Part shown: piece after piece, positions 41,267-52,875 of the stretch | How positions within the stretch are numbered: position 1 is the stretch's first letter | How the letters are laid out: every line of letters starts with the position of its first letter | Assembly: GCF_028473605.1 (NCBI RefSeq) | Contig: NZ_CP097267.1 | Location: 934,501-998,500 of the forward strand | DNA: 64,000 nt | Reading direction: 5' to 3' | From: Acidovorax sp. NCPPB 3576 | GTDB taxonomy: Bacteria; Pseudomonadota; Gammaproteobacteria; Burkholderiales; Burkholderiaceae_C | Program-made: the position numbers and the translations under genes | Notes under the pieces: model-generated | Told to the model about the DNA's origin: nothing | What the model saw: the letters and a program-made list of their open reading frames with translations, nothing else | Database searches by the model: none

Positions 41267-43264
41267 CTATTTCTTCAGGGCCGCCACCTGGGCGCGCACC
41301 TGCGGATACTGCGGATTGCGCGGATCGATCGCGATGGCGCGGTCCAGGTCCTTGAGGCTGTCGTCCAGGCGGCCGGCCGTGCGGTGGGCCATGGCCCGCC
41401 CGTAGTAGGCCGCGGCGGCGTTGGGCGTGCGCGCGATGATCTGGTCGAACAGCGCAATCGCCGCCTTCGTGTCGCCCTTGCCGACCTGCGCCATCCCGAG
41501 GCCCAGCATCAGCCGCTGGTTGTTGGGCGTGGCCTTCATCAAGGTGCTGAAATCGCTGATGGCATCGTCGTACCGCTGCGCGCCAATCGCGGCTTCGGCA
41601 CGGCGCATGCGCATCGATTCGCGCATGCGGTCGACTTCCTTGTCGGTGATGCCTTCGGCAGCGCGCGTCATGCCCTGGGTAAAGCTGTCGTACGCTGCGG
41701 CAAACTGCCCCAGCGCGAAAGCGGATTCGCCCCGGTGGTAGTACAGCGGCAGATCGGTGAAGCCTTGCTTTTCGGCCTCCGTGAACGCAGCCAGCGCCTC
41801 GGCATGTTTCTTTTGCTGCTGCAAGGCAACGCCGATGTTGAAGCGTGCGGAGCCCTGCAGCGATCCCAGCGCCTCGGCGGTGGCAAAGCTCTTCTGGGCC
41901 TCGGCGACCGAGCCGCGGTCCAGGTGATAGGCGCCGAGGTTCAGGAACGGCCGCCAGCGGCCCACGGCGCTCGGCGATGCCTGCAGGTCGATCTTTTCAG
42001 CGGCGTCTCCCCACGCGGCGTAGTCGTCCCGCAGGGACTCCACGCGCTCGAAGGCCAGCAGGCTGAACACCAGGCCCACCATGCAGCCCAGCACATAGAT
42101 GGTTTTCGGCTTGAATCCGGTCAGCACGATGGCGATCAGCACCGGCATGGCGATGGCCCACAGATAGCTGCGGTAAAGCACGAACGGGTCTTGCACCCAC
42201 ACCGTCGCGAATTCGGTCACGAACAGCAGCAGGGGGAACATCAGCGCGACGCCTACCAGGCTCAATGCGCCACGGCGGCGTATCACGGCCCAGATCGCAG
42301 CGGCCCACAGCGCCAGATAGCCGAAGACGCCCAAAATCTGCGGAAACGCGGCATACGACAGGGGGAACGCGGGCCGCAGGTCCACCGACATCCACATCAC
42401 GTTCGGGAAGAACCAGAGGAAGCCGTAGGCAAAGAAGAGCGCCGCCTCGTTCAGGATGCTGAGCGGGTACATGCGCTGCGTGATGCCGGGGCTCAGGCGC
42501 TCCAACTGCTTGGCGAAGTCCAGCGAGCGCTGGTCGAACAGCTTGCCGATGAATTCGCCGTAGATGCCGAAGAAGATCACCGCCGCGACCGCAATGATCG
42601 CGGCGCAGGCGCCCGCCAGGGTGGCGATGGTCTTCCAGCTGGGGCGGCGCACGTGGATGTACAGAGGCACCGCCATCGCCGCGATCATGACCGCGTGCTC
42701 CTTGGACAGCACCGCCGCCACGTAGCTCAGAAGGGCCAGGCCATACCAGAGCACGCCCCGGCCGGACAGCCCCCGCACGAAGCACCAGCACGCCAATACC
42801 GCGAACAGCGTGGCCATGACGATGGAGCGCTGCACCAGATAGGCCACCGCATACACCGCCATGGGGTTGACCGCGAACAGGGCCACGCCCACCCGCACTG
42901 CCGCCTGCCGCGACAGGCCGAAATGCGGCTGCGATTCGAATTCCTCCGGGAAGCGCGTGCGGGCCAGCAGGTCGCGCACCAGGGCATACAGCGCGGCCAC
43001 CGTGGCCAGGTGCAGCGCGATGTTCACGAGCCGCTGCTTGCCCCAGCCGGGGCCGGCCAAGGAGTCCACCCAGATGAAGCTGCCATAGGACAGCATCCGC
43101 TGCTTGAAGGTGAGCAGGCTGCCGTAGCTGCCGAAGATGGCGCCGTCGGAAAGCCGCAGATCGTCGAACAGCAACGCATGGTTCCAGCCGGGCAGGTAGA
43201 TGACCAGCACGGCCGCCAGAACGGCGATGCCGAAAACAGCAAGGGAAATGGACGGTTTGGCCAT
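41267..43264 (-). CDS. GT-C-like multispanning protein with C-terminal TPR domain
   Basis: A 665-residue protein. About ten TM helices fill the first 400 residues; the first extramembrane loop has HALLFDDLRLSD, where paired Asp residues suit the catalytic loop of GT-C/PMT- or TMTC-type lipid-phosphate-sugar transferases. Residues about 430-665 form five or six tetratricopeptide repeats (NIGVALQQQKKHAEALAAFT, AAYYGRAMAHRTAGRLDDSL). Bacterial proteins with this plan are poorly characterised; O-glycosylation of exported proteins or transfer from a lipid-linked sugar is plausible. It is upstream of the GT4-GT2 fusion, so the GT2 half may make the lipid donor used here (inference). Confidence 0.75.
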   Translation of the reverse strand: MAKPSISLAVFGIAVLAAVLVIYLPGWNHALLFDDLRLSDGAIFGSYGSLLTFKQRMLSYGSFIWVDSLAGPGWGKQRLVNIALHLATVAALYALVRDLLARTRFPEEFESQPHFGLSRQAAVRVGVALFAVNPMAVYAVAYLVQRSIVMATLFAVLACWCFVRGLSGRGVLWYGLALLSYVAAVLSKEHAVMIAAMAVPLYIHVRRPSWKTIATLAGACAAIIAVAAVIFFGIYGEFIGKLFDQRSLDFAKQLERLSPGITQRMYPLSILNEAALFFAYGFLWFFPNVMWMSVDLRPAFPLSYAAFPQILGVFGYLALWAAAIWAVIRRRGALSLVGVALMFPLLLFVTEFATVWVQDPFVLYRSYLWAIAMPVLIAIVLTGFKPKTIYVLGCMVGLVFSLLAFERVESLRDDYAAWGDAAEKIDLQASPSAVGRWRPFLNLGAYHLDRGSVAEAQKSFATAEALGSLQGSARFNIGVALQQQKKHAEALAAFTEAEKQGFTDLPLYYHRGESAFALGQFAAAYDSFTQGMTRAAEGITDKEVDRMRESMRMRRAEAAIGAQRYDDAISDFSTLMKATPNNQRLMLGLGMAQVGKGDTKAAIALFDQIIARTPNAAAAYYGRAMAHRTAGRLDDSLKDLDRAIAIDPRNPQYPQVRAQVAALKK

Positions 43265-43432
43265 GGGCGGATAGAAAGCGGGTGGACGGGCGCGGCGGTG
43301 CGAAGCAGTGCGCGCAGGCAGCCGGGAAGTCTAAGCGATGGAATTTTCGCACTGCCTCGGCGCCGCCAGATGCCGTCGGCTCCTGGCCTGGCCATGCCAA
43401 GCGGTCCGGCAAAACCGCGCAACGGCCGGGCT

Positions 43433-44170
43433 TCAGTCCTGCCCGGGCGCCGATGGCCCGGGCTCCAGGCCCCGCAGCACCAGGTGGCAGAGCAATTCCT
43501 CTGCCTTGTCGTAGTCGCGCTCCGTCAGGGCGGGCTTGCCCAGCAGCAGCGCGAACTGGGCCTGCTGGTCGGCATAGGCCTGGGTCACGGACCAGATGAT
43601 GAACATCAGGTGGGTGAAATTCACCTTGGCGATGCGGCCCTCGCGCGCCCAGCGCTCGAAGGTGCGTACGTCGTTCTTGAGCACCGGGCCCACGCGTTCG
43701 GCAATCACGCCCGCATAGCGCGGCGCGCCGGCGATGACCTCCTTGGCGAACACCTTGGCGGCGTTGGGCCGCTCCAGCGACGAGCGCAGCTTGGCGCGGA
43801 TGTAGCGGCGCAGCGCCTTGTGCGGATCATCGCCGTGGGACATCTCTTCCATGCCGGCCAGCCACTGGTTGAGCACATCGTCCAGCACGCGCAGGTACAG
43901 CGCCTCCTTGTTCGGAAAGTAATACAGCAGGTTGTGGCGGCTGAGCCCGATGGCCGCGGCGATGCTCTCCAGCGATGCGCCCTCGAAGCCGAACTGCGCA
44001 AACTGCGTTTCCGCCTCGGTGAGGATGGCCTGCTCCTTCTTGAGCCGCGAGGCGGTGGGCGGGCGTACCGGGTCGGCGGGCACCCCATCGGACGTGGGGG
44101 GCTGCGGGGCGGTGCGTGTTCGCACAGGCGCGGGGCGGGAGGGCTTGGGCGAAGGGCTCATTTGCACCAT
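43433..44170 (-). CDS. rutR: TetR-family regulator of pyrimidine catabolism (RutR-like)
   Basis: A 245-residue regulator: about 40 Pro/Thr-rich residues, then the HTH (AETQFAQFGFEGASLESIAA, IGLSRHNLLYYFPNKEALY), then a C-terminal domain with LMFIIWSVTQAYADQQAQF and ERDYDKAEELLCHLVLRGL, as in E. coli RutR. It is divergent from preTA, and tandem palindromes close to the E. coli RutR consensus lie in between. RutR responds to uracil/thymine. Start: ATG 44170, with an in-frame ATG at 44161; neither has a strong ribosome site. Confidence 0.88.
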   Translation of the reverse strand: MVQMSPSPKPSRPAPVRTRTAPQPPTSDGVPADPVRPPTASRLKKEQAILTEAETQFAQFGFEGASLESIAAAIGLSRHNLLYYFPNKEALYLRVLDDVLNQWLAGMEEMSHGDDPHKALRRYIRAKLRSSLERPNAAKVFAKEVIAGAPRYAGVIAERVGPVLKNDVRTFERWAREGRIAKVNFTHLMFIIWSVTQAYADQQAQFALLLGKPALTERDYDKAEELLCHLVLRGLEPGPSAPGQD

Positions 44171-44222
44171 TGTGGAACGACTGCGGGGTGTTTTCGCTGG
44201 CACGGTGTTTGCACTAGGGGAT

Positions 44223-44256
44223 TTTACCGATTGGTAAATTTTTACTGGTTGGTAAA
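44223..44256. promoter_or_regulatory. tandem RutR-type operators
   Basis: Two 16-bp palindromes, TTTACCGATTGGTAAA (44223-44238) and TTTACTGGTTGGTAAA (44241-44256), repeat with an 18-bp period. They resemble the E. coli RutR consensus TTGACCANNTGGTCAA, with the main changes placed symmetrically at positions 3 and 14. They lie 53 bp from the repressor start and 220 bp before preT; a TTGCAC -35-like box at 44209 would place the promoter under them. Confidence 0.7.
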
Positions 44257-44476
44257 TTGAAAACCAGCAGGGCACGGCACCGCCGAAGACACCTGCACCA
44301 CGACAGCGAGGCCCCCGATGAAACCTCTGCAGACTGTTCCGATGTGCGGCCGCCCGGCCGCCTGCGCCCGGCCCCGCCAGCGACGGAAAAGGCACGCCCA
44401 TGCGCCCCGCCGCGTCCGTGTGCCCCTCTCCCGTCCCTGATCTCCCGTCCCTGACCCTTCGTCCCAAGGACCCCCG

Positions 44477-45826
44477 ATGGAAACGACCGCAAGCCGCGCC
44501 TGCGGCATTCATGCCGCACGCCTGAACCTGGCCGACTACGCCGTGAACTTCGGCGATGCGCACCCGCCGCTCACCCGGGCGCAGGCCCTGGTAGAGGCCG
44601 AGCGCTGCTATTACTGCTTCGATGCGCCGTGCGCCACGGCGTGCCCGACTGGCATCGACATTCCCTCGTTCATCCACCGCATCGCGCAGGGCAACGACCG
44701 CGGCGCGGCCCGTGCCATTCTGGAGGCCAACCCGCTGGGCGGCATGTGCGCCCGCGTCTGCCCGACCGAGGTGCTGTGCGAGCAGGCCTGCGTGCGCAAC
44801 TCGCATGACGACAAGCCCGTGGAGATCGGCGCGCTGCAGCGCCACGCCACCGATGCGTACTTTGCCGACCCGGGCGCGCCCCTGTTCACCCGTGCCGCGC
44901 CCACGGGCCGTCGGGTGGCTGTGGTGGGCGCGGGGCCCGCAGGGCTGGCCTGCGCCCATGGCCTGGCGGTGCGCGGGCACGACGTGGTGCTGTTCGAGGC
45001 ACGCCCCAAGCTGGGCGGCTTGAACGAGTACGGCCTGGCCAGCTACAAGACCACGGGTGGCTTCGCGCAAAAGGAGATCGAGTGGCTGCTGTCCATCGGC
45101 GGCATCGAGGTGCGCTGCAACCAGGTGCTGGGCCGCGACGTCACCGTGGACAGCCTGCTGCAGGCCTACGACGCCGTTTTCCTCGGCCTGGGCCTGGCGG
45201 GCGTCAATGCGCTGGGCATCGCCGAGCCGCAGGCCGAGGGGCTGCGCAACGCGGTGGATTTCATTGCCGATGTGCGCCAGGCGCAGGACCTTTCGGCCGT
45301 CCCCGTGGGCCGCCGCGTGGTCGTGATCGGCGGCGGCATGACGGCCGTGGACGCTGCCGTGCAGGCGCGCAAGCTGGGCGCCGAAGAGGTGACCATCGTC
45401 TATCGCCGCGGAGCCGACAGCATGTCCGCCTCCGCTGTGGAGCAACGCTGGGCGCAGACGAACGGCGTGGCCATCCGCCACTGGGCAGCGCCCAAGGAAT
45501 TGCTCAGCGAGGGCGGGGTGGTGCGTGGCATGCGGTTCGCGGCCACGGCCCTGGCGGGCGGTCGGCTCGTGGACACGGGCGAAGCCTTCACGCTGGAGGC
45601 CGACATGGTGCTCAAGGCCATCGGCCAGAGCTACCTGCCCGAACACGCCGGCCCCACGGTGGCCCTGCAGGCCGGGCGCATCGCCACCGACGACATGGGC
45701 CGCACCAGCGTGGCACGGCTGTGGGCCGGCGGGGACTGCCGTGCCGGCGGGCGCGACCTCACGGTCGAGGCGGTCGAGCACGGCAAGGTGGCCGCCCTCT
45801 CCATCAGCGAGGCGCTGCGCGGCTGA
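44477..45826 (+). CDS. preT: NAD-dependent dihydropyrimidine dehydrogenase subunit PreT
   Basis: A 449-residue flavoprotein related to GltD. The N-terminal Fe-S region has CYYCFDAPCATACPTGIDIP and CARVCPTEVLCEQACV; two dinucleotide folds follow, VAVVGAGPAGLACAHGLAVR and VVVIGGGMTAVDAA. The C-terminus LWAGGDCRAGGRDLTVEAVE is the FAD end motif. With PreA it reduces uracil and thymine to dihydro forms using NADH, the first step of the reductive pathway. First gene of the RutR-controlled run, 49 bp before preA. The 306-bp gap before it holds the operators and no gene. Confidence 0.94.
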   Translation: METTASRACGIHAARLNLADYAVNFGDAHPPLTRAQALVEAERCYYCFDAPCATACPTGIDIPSFIHRIAQGNDRGAARAILEANPLGGMCARVCPTEVLCEQACVRNSHDDKPVEIGALQRHATDAYFADPGAPLFTRAAPTGRRVAVVGAGPAGLACAHGLAVRGHDVVLFEARPKLGGLNEYGLASYKTTGGFAQKEIEWLLSIGGIEVRCNQVLGRDVTVDSLLQAYDAVFLGLGLAGVNALGIAEPQAEGLRNAVDFIADVRQAQDLSAVPVGRRVVVIGGGMTAVDAAVQARKLGAEEVTIVYRRGADSMSASAVEQRWAQTNGVAIRHWAAPKELLSEGGVVRGMRFAATALAGGRLVDTGEAFTLEADMVLKAIGQSYLPEHAGPTVALQAGRIATDDMGRTSVARLWAGGDCRAGGRDLTVEAVEHGKVAALSISEALRG

Positions 45827-45875
45827 CGGCCGGCACCTTCTCCTTCCCACACCCCGCACCCACGGAGCATTTCCC

Positions 45876-47183
45876 ATGGCAGACATCCGCAGCCGCTTTC
45901 TCGGCATCGAGAGCCCCAACCCGTTCTGGCTGGCCTCCGCACCGCCCACCGACAAGGAGATCAACGTCACCCGCGCCTTCGAGGCGGGCTGGGGCGGCGT
46001 GGTCTGGAAGACGCTGGGCGAAGACCCGCACGTGGTCAACGTCAACGGCCCGCGCTATGCCACGCTGATGTCGCAGGACCGCCGCGTGATCGGGCTCAAC
46101 AACATCGAGCTCATCACCGACCGCCCGCTGCAGACCAACCTGGACGAGATCCGCCGCGTGAAGCGCAACTGGCCCGACCGCGCGATGATCGTCTCGCTCA
46201 TGGTGCCCTGCGTGGAAGAAAGCTGGAAGCGCATCCTGCCCATGGTGGAGGACGTGGGGGCCGACGGCATCGAGCTGAACTTCGGCTGCCCGCACGGCAT
46301 GAGCGAGCGCGGCATGGGCGCCGCCGTGGGCCAGGTGCCCGAATACATCCAGATGGTGACGGCCTGGTGCAAGCATTACAGCCGGCTGCCGGTGATCGTG
46401 AAGCTCACGCCCAACATCACCGACGTGCGCCAGCCCGCTCGCGCCGCCAAGGCCGGCGGGGCCGATGCGGTGTCGCTCATCAACACCATCAACTCCATCA
46501 TGGGCGTGGACCTGGAACGCATGGTCATGAGCCCCAGCACCGGCGGCCTGGGCTCGCACGGCGGCTACTGCGGCCCGGCGGTCAAGCCCATCGCGCTCAA
46601 CATGGTGGCCGAGATCGCGCGCGACGCGCAGACCGCCGGCCTGCCCATCAGCGGCATCGGCGGCATCTCCACCTGGCGCGATACGGCCGAGTACATCGCC
46701 CTGGGCTGCGGCACCGTGCAGGTCTGCACCGCCGCCATGGTGTACGGCTTCAAGATCGTGCAGGACATGTGCGACGGGCTGTCCAACTTCATGGATGCGC
46801 ACGGCTACCAGACCCTCGACGACTTCCGCGGGCAGGCCGTGCCGACGGTCAAGGACTGGAAGCAGCTGGACCTGAACCACATCGACAAGGCCGTGATCGA
46901 TCAGGACGCCTGCATCCAATGCGGCCGCTGCCACGTGGTGTGCGAAGACACCTCCCACCAGGCCATCACCTTCACCAAGGACGGCGGCGTGCGCCGCTTC
47001 GAGGTGAACGATGCCGAATGCGTGGGCTGCAACCTGTGCGTGTCGATCTGCCCCGTGCCCGAATGCATCACGCTGCGCAGCCTCGCGCCCGGCGAGGTCG
47101 ATGCGCGCACAGGCAAGGTGGTGACGGGCGAGTACGCCAACTGGACCATGCACCCCAACAACCCGCAGCGCGTGGCCGCCTGA
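45876..47183 (+). CDS. preA: NAD-dependent dihydropyrimidine dehydrogenase subunit PreA
   Basis: A 435-residue FMN and Fe-S protein. The barrel has WLASAPPTDKEINVTRAF, ELNFGCPHGMSERGMGAAVG (catalytic-loop Cys) and IGGISTWRDTAEYIALG; the C-terminal ferredoxin domain has two 4Fe-4S motifs, CIQCGRCHVVCED and CVGCNLCVSICPVP. It is the pyrimidine-reducing subunit. ATG at 45876 has CGGAG upstream. Length normal. Confidence 0.96.
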   Translation: MADIRSRFLGIESPNPFWLASAPPTDKEINVTRAFEAGWGGVVWKTLGEDPHVVNVNGPRYATLMSQDRRVIGLNNIELITDRPLQTNLDEIRRVKRNWPDRAMIVSLMVPCVEESWKRILPMVEDVGADGIELNFGCPHGMSERGMGAAVGQVPEYIQMVTAWCKHYSRLPVIVKLTPNITDVRQPARAAKAGGADAVSLINTINSIMGVDLERMVMSPSTGGLGSHGGYCGPAVKPIALNMVAEIARDAQTAGLPISGIGGISTWRDTAEYIALGCGTVQVCTAAMVYGFKIVQDMCDGLSNFMDAHGYQTLDDFRGQAVPTVKDWKQLDLNHIDKAVIDQDACIQCGRCHVVCEDTSHQAITFTKDGGVRRFEVNDAECVGCNLCVSICPVPECITLRSLAPGEVDARTGKVVTGEYANWTMHPNNPQRVAA

Positions 47184-47255
47184 GCCGCTGCGCCGCGCAT
47201 CGCCGTCCTTTCCGCTTGCCTGCCTGCCTGTCCCCAACGTCCCGGAGACCGTCCC

Positions 47256-50254
<2,999 letters not shown>

Positions 50255-50280
50255 CCGTCACCCCGCATCCGGAGAACACC

Positions 50281-51537
50281 ATGGACACGACCACCCGACC
50301 CGACATCAGCCATCTGCGCGTCAACGGCGAGCGCCTGTGGGATTCGCTCATGGAACTGGCGCAGATCGGCGCCACGCCCAAGGGCGGCGTCTGCCGCCTG
50401 ACCCTCACCGACCTGGACAAGCAGGGCCGCGACCTCGTCACCCGCTGGGCGCGCGAGGCGGGCATGACGGTCACCATCGACCAGATCGGCAACGGCTTCA
50501 TGCGCCGCCCGGGGCGCAACAACCGCTTGCCGCCCATCATGACCGGCAGCCACATCGACACCCAGCCCACGGGCGGCAAGTTCGACGGCAACTACGGCGT
50601 GCTGGCCGGCATCGAGGTGGTGCGCACCCTGAACGAACACGGCATCGAGACCGAGGCGCCGATCGAGGTGGCCTTCTGGACCAACGAGGAGGGCTCGCGC
50701 TTCGTGCCCGTGATGATGGGCTCGGGCGTGTTCGCCAAGGCCTTCACCCTGGAGCATGCCTACGCCGCCACCGATACCGAGGGCAAGACGGTCAAGGGCG
50801 AGCTCGAGCGCATCGGCTACGTGGGCGATCAGGTGCCCGGCGACCACCCCATCGGCGCGTATTTCGAGACCCACATCGAGCAGGGCCCGGTGCTGGAGGA
50901 CCATGACAAGACCATCGGCGTGGTGACCGGCGTACTCGGCATCCGCTGGTACGACTGCACCGTGACCGGCATGGAGGCCCACGCCGGCCCCACGCCCATG
51001 GCCCTTCGCAAGGATGCGCTGCAGGTCGCCACGCGCCTCATGCAGGAGGTGGTGGCCTGCGCGCACCGCCACCCGCCGCACGGTCGCGGCACGGTGGGCA
51101 TGGTGCAGGTGCACCCCAACAGCCGCAACGTGATTCCCGGCCAGGTCAAGTTCAGCATCGACCTGCGCAACGCCACCGACGCCGATTGCGAAAGCATGGA
51201 CCGCGACATTCGCGACTTGGCCGCCCGCCTCAGCGCCGACACCGGCCTGCCGATCCAGATCGACCTGGTGTCCAGCTACCCCGCGCAGGTGTTCCACCCC
51301 GACTGCGTGGACGCGGTGGGCCGCGCGGCCGCCAGCCTGGGCTACAGCCACATGCCGGCCGTGTCGGGGGCGGGGCACGACGCGGTGTACATGGCGCGCC
51401 TGGCGCCCGCGGGCATGGTGTTCATCCCGTGCAAGGACGGCATCAGCCACAACGAGATCGAAGACGCCCAGCCCGAGCACATCACGGCCGGCTGCAACGT
51501 GCTGCTGCACGCCATGCTGGAGCGCGCCGGCACCTGA
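50281..51537 (+). CDS. M20-family N-carbamoyl-beta-alanine / L-carbamoylase-type amidohydrolase
   Basis: A 418-residue Zn amidohydrolase of the AmaB/HyuC/beta-ureidopropionase group. Metal and catalytic motifs are GSHIDTQPTGGKFDGNYGV, FWTNEEGSRFVP, ETHIEQGPVLE, EAHAGPTPMALRKDAL and GAGHDAVYMARLAP. In this operon it most likely removes the carbamoyl group from N-carbamoyl-beta-alanine, giving beta-alanine, CO2 and ammonia, the last step. It starts 26 bp after hydA. Specificity between beta-alanine and L-amino-acid carbamates cannot be told from sequence. Confidence 0.9.
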   Translation: MDTTTRPDISHLRVNGERLWDSLMELAQIGATPKGGVCRLTLTDLDKQGRDLVTRWAREAGMTVTIDQIGNGFMRRPGRNNRLPPIMTGSHIDTQPTGGKFDGNYGVLAGIEVVRTLNEHGIETEAPIEVAFWTNEEGSRFVPVMMGSGVFAKAFTLEHAYAATDTEGKTVKGELERIGYVGDQVPGDHPIGAYFETHIEQGPVLEDHDKTIGVVTGVLGIRWYDCTVTGMEAHAGPTPMALRKDALQVATRLMQEVVACAHRHPPHGRGTVGMVQVHPNSRNVIPGQVKFSIDLRNATDADCESMDRDIRDLAARLSADTGLPIQIDLVSSYPAQVFHPDCVDAVGRAAASLGYSHMPAVSGAGHDAVYMARLAPAGMVFIPCKDGISHNEIEDAQPEHITAGCNVLLHAMLERAGT

Positions 51538-51576
51538 CCCTCCAGACCTCGCGGGCGGCCCGCCGCAGTGTTACAG

Positions 51577-51598
51577 CAACCCTCCCACGGTAGGGTTG
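51577..51598 (+). terminator. hairpin after the pyrimidine operon
   Basis: CAACCCT-N8-AGGGTTG, a perfect 7-bp stem 39 bp after the last stop codon. No T-run follows, so termination is only probable. Confidence 0.4.
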
Positions 51599-51653
51599 TG
51601 GCCCGTCTCCAAGGCGCATAACGTTCACTGCTTTGCTTGAAGCGATGCCTCCC

Positions 51654-52766
51654 ATGACGACACCGACCCTGCGCGCCGGCCGCGCAGCCCCTGCCTTCTG
51701 CGCCTCCCGCACCTCTCTCCTGGCCGCTGCGGTGGCCGCCACCCTGGCGCTGGCCGGCTGCGAGACCACCAACATGCGAATGGGCAGCCCCGATGCCAAG
51801 ACCGTCGCCACGGGCAGCGCGGCCGGCGGTGCCACCCAGGGCGCCAGCAGCGAGCTGGAACGCTGCGATTCGCCGCTGGGCACCGTCTCGCTGATCGAGA
51901 ACCAGCAGGCCGGCTGGTACACCATCCTGCGCAACGAATACCGCCTGCCGCCCACGGCCAACCTGTTGCGCCTCTTGGTGCAGCAATCCAACTGCTTCGT
52001 CGTGATCGAGCGCGGCGCGGCAGGCATGACGGCCATGGACCGCGAGCGCGCCATCATGCAATCGGGCGAAATGCGCGGCGGCAGCAACTTCGGCAAGGGC
52101 CAGATGGTCGCCTCCGACTACGGCCTGTCGCCGGAAATCGTGTTCAACAACGACAACGCCGGCGGGGCCTCCGCATCGCTGGGCGGCCTGGTGGGCGGAC
52201 GCGCGGGCGGCCTGCTGGCCGCGCTGGGCGGCAGCTTGAACACCAAGGAAGCGAGCGCATTGCTCACCCTCATCGACCACCGCTCCGGCGTGCAGGTGGC
52301 GGCCTCCGAGGGCAGCGCCTCCAAGACCGACTTCGGCGCCATGGGCCAGCTGTTCGGGGGCTCGGGCGGCGCCCGCCTGGGGGGCTACAGCAACACGGCC
52401 GAGGGCAAGGTGATCGCCGCGGCCTTCATGGACGCCTTCAACCAGATGGTGCGCTCCCTGCGCAGCTACAAGGCCCAGTCGGTCAAGGGCCAGGGCCTGG
52501 GCGGCGGCGGGCGCCTGGGGGTGGACGGCGGCGCTGCGCCGTCACAGACCTCGGCGCCGCGCGCGCAACCTGCGCCTTCGGCCACCGCAGGCCTGTCGCT
52601 GCGCGATGCGCAGGCCAAGCTGAACGCGCTGGGCCACGACACCGGCACGCCCGACGGCGCCATGGGCGCGAAGACGGCAGCCGCCCTGCGGGCCTTCCAG
52701 AAAGAGCGCGGCCTGCCCGTCACCGGCCGACTCGATGCGGCGACGGCGGCCCAGCTGAGCCAGTGA
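51654..52766 (+). CDS. CsgG-like lipoprotein with C-terminal peptidoglycan-binding domain
   Basis: A 370-residue predicted outer-envelope lipoprotein: signal peptide ending in lipobox LALAGC, a CsgG/HfaB-like domain (AGWYTILRNEYRLPPTANLL, CFVVIERGAAGMTAMDRERA, ADYG-like SDYGLSPEIVF), a Gly/Ala-rich region (GGASASLGGLVGGRAGGLLA), then a PG_binding_1 domain (SLRDAQAKLNALGHDTGTPD, AALRAFQKERGLPVTGRLD). CsgG forms the curli secretion pore; no curli genes are here. The start is uncertain between ATG 51645 and ATG 51654; both leave the signal peptide intact. Function unknown; cell-wall-anchored envelope assembly is a reasonable guess. Confidence 0.82.
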   Translation: MTTPTLRAGRAAPAFCASRTSLLAAAVAATLALAGCETTNMRMGSPDAKTVATGSAAGGATQGASSELERCDSPLGTVSLIENQQAGWYTILRNEYRLPPTANLLRLLVQQSNCFVVIERGAAGMTAMDRERAIMQSGEMRGGSNFGKGQMVASDYGLSPEIVFNNDNAGGASASLGGLVGGRAGGLLAALGGSLNTKEASALLTLIDHRSGVQVAASEGSASKTDFGAMGQLFGGSGGARLGGYSNTAEGKVIAAAFMDAFNQMVRSLRSYKAQSVKGQGLGGGGRLGVDGGAAPSQTSAPRAQPAPSATAGLSLRDAQAKLNALGHDTGTPDGAMGAKTAAALRAFQKERGLPVTGRLDAATAAQLSQ

Positions 52767-52875
52767 CCTTCGCCCTGGGCGGCCTCCGCCACGGGTAATG
52801 CGCGGTGCGCAGCCGCAGTTTGCGGGGGCGTGCTGCGTCTTGCGTCCGACCCGATCGCTTGCGCCGGGCCAGCGC

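Noticed and set aside
41384..44260. 958-codon plus-strand open frame
   Set aside because: Antisense of the GT-C/TPR and rutR genes; low-complexity translation.
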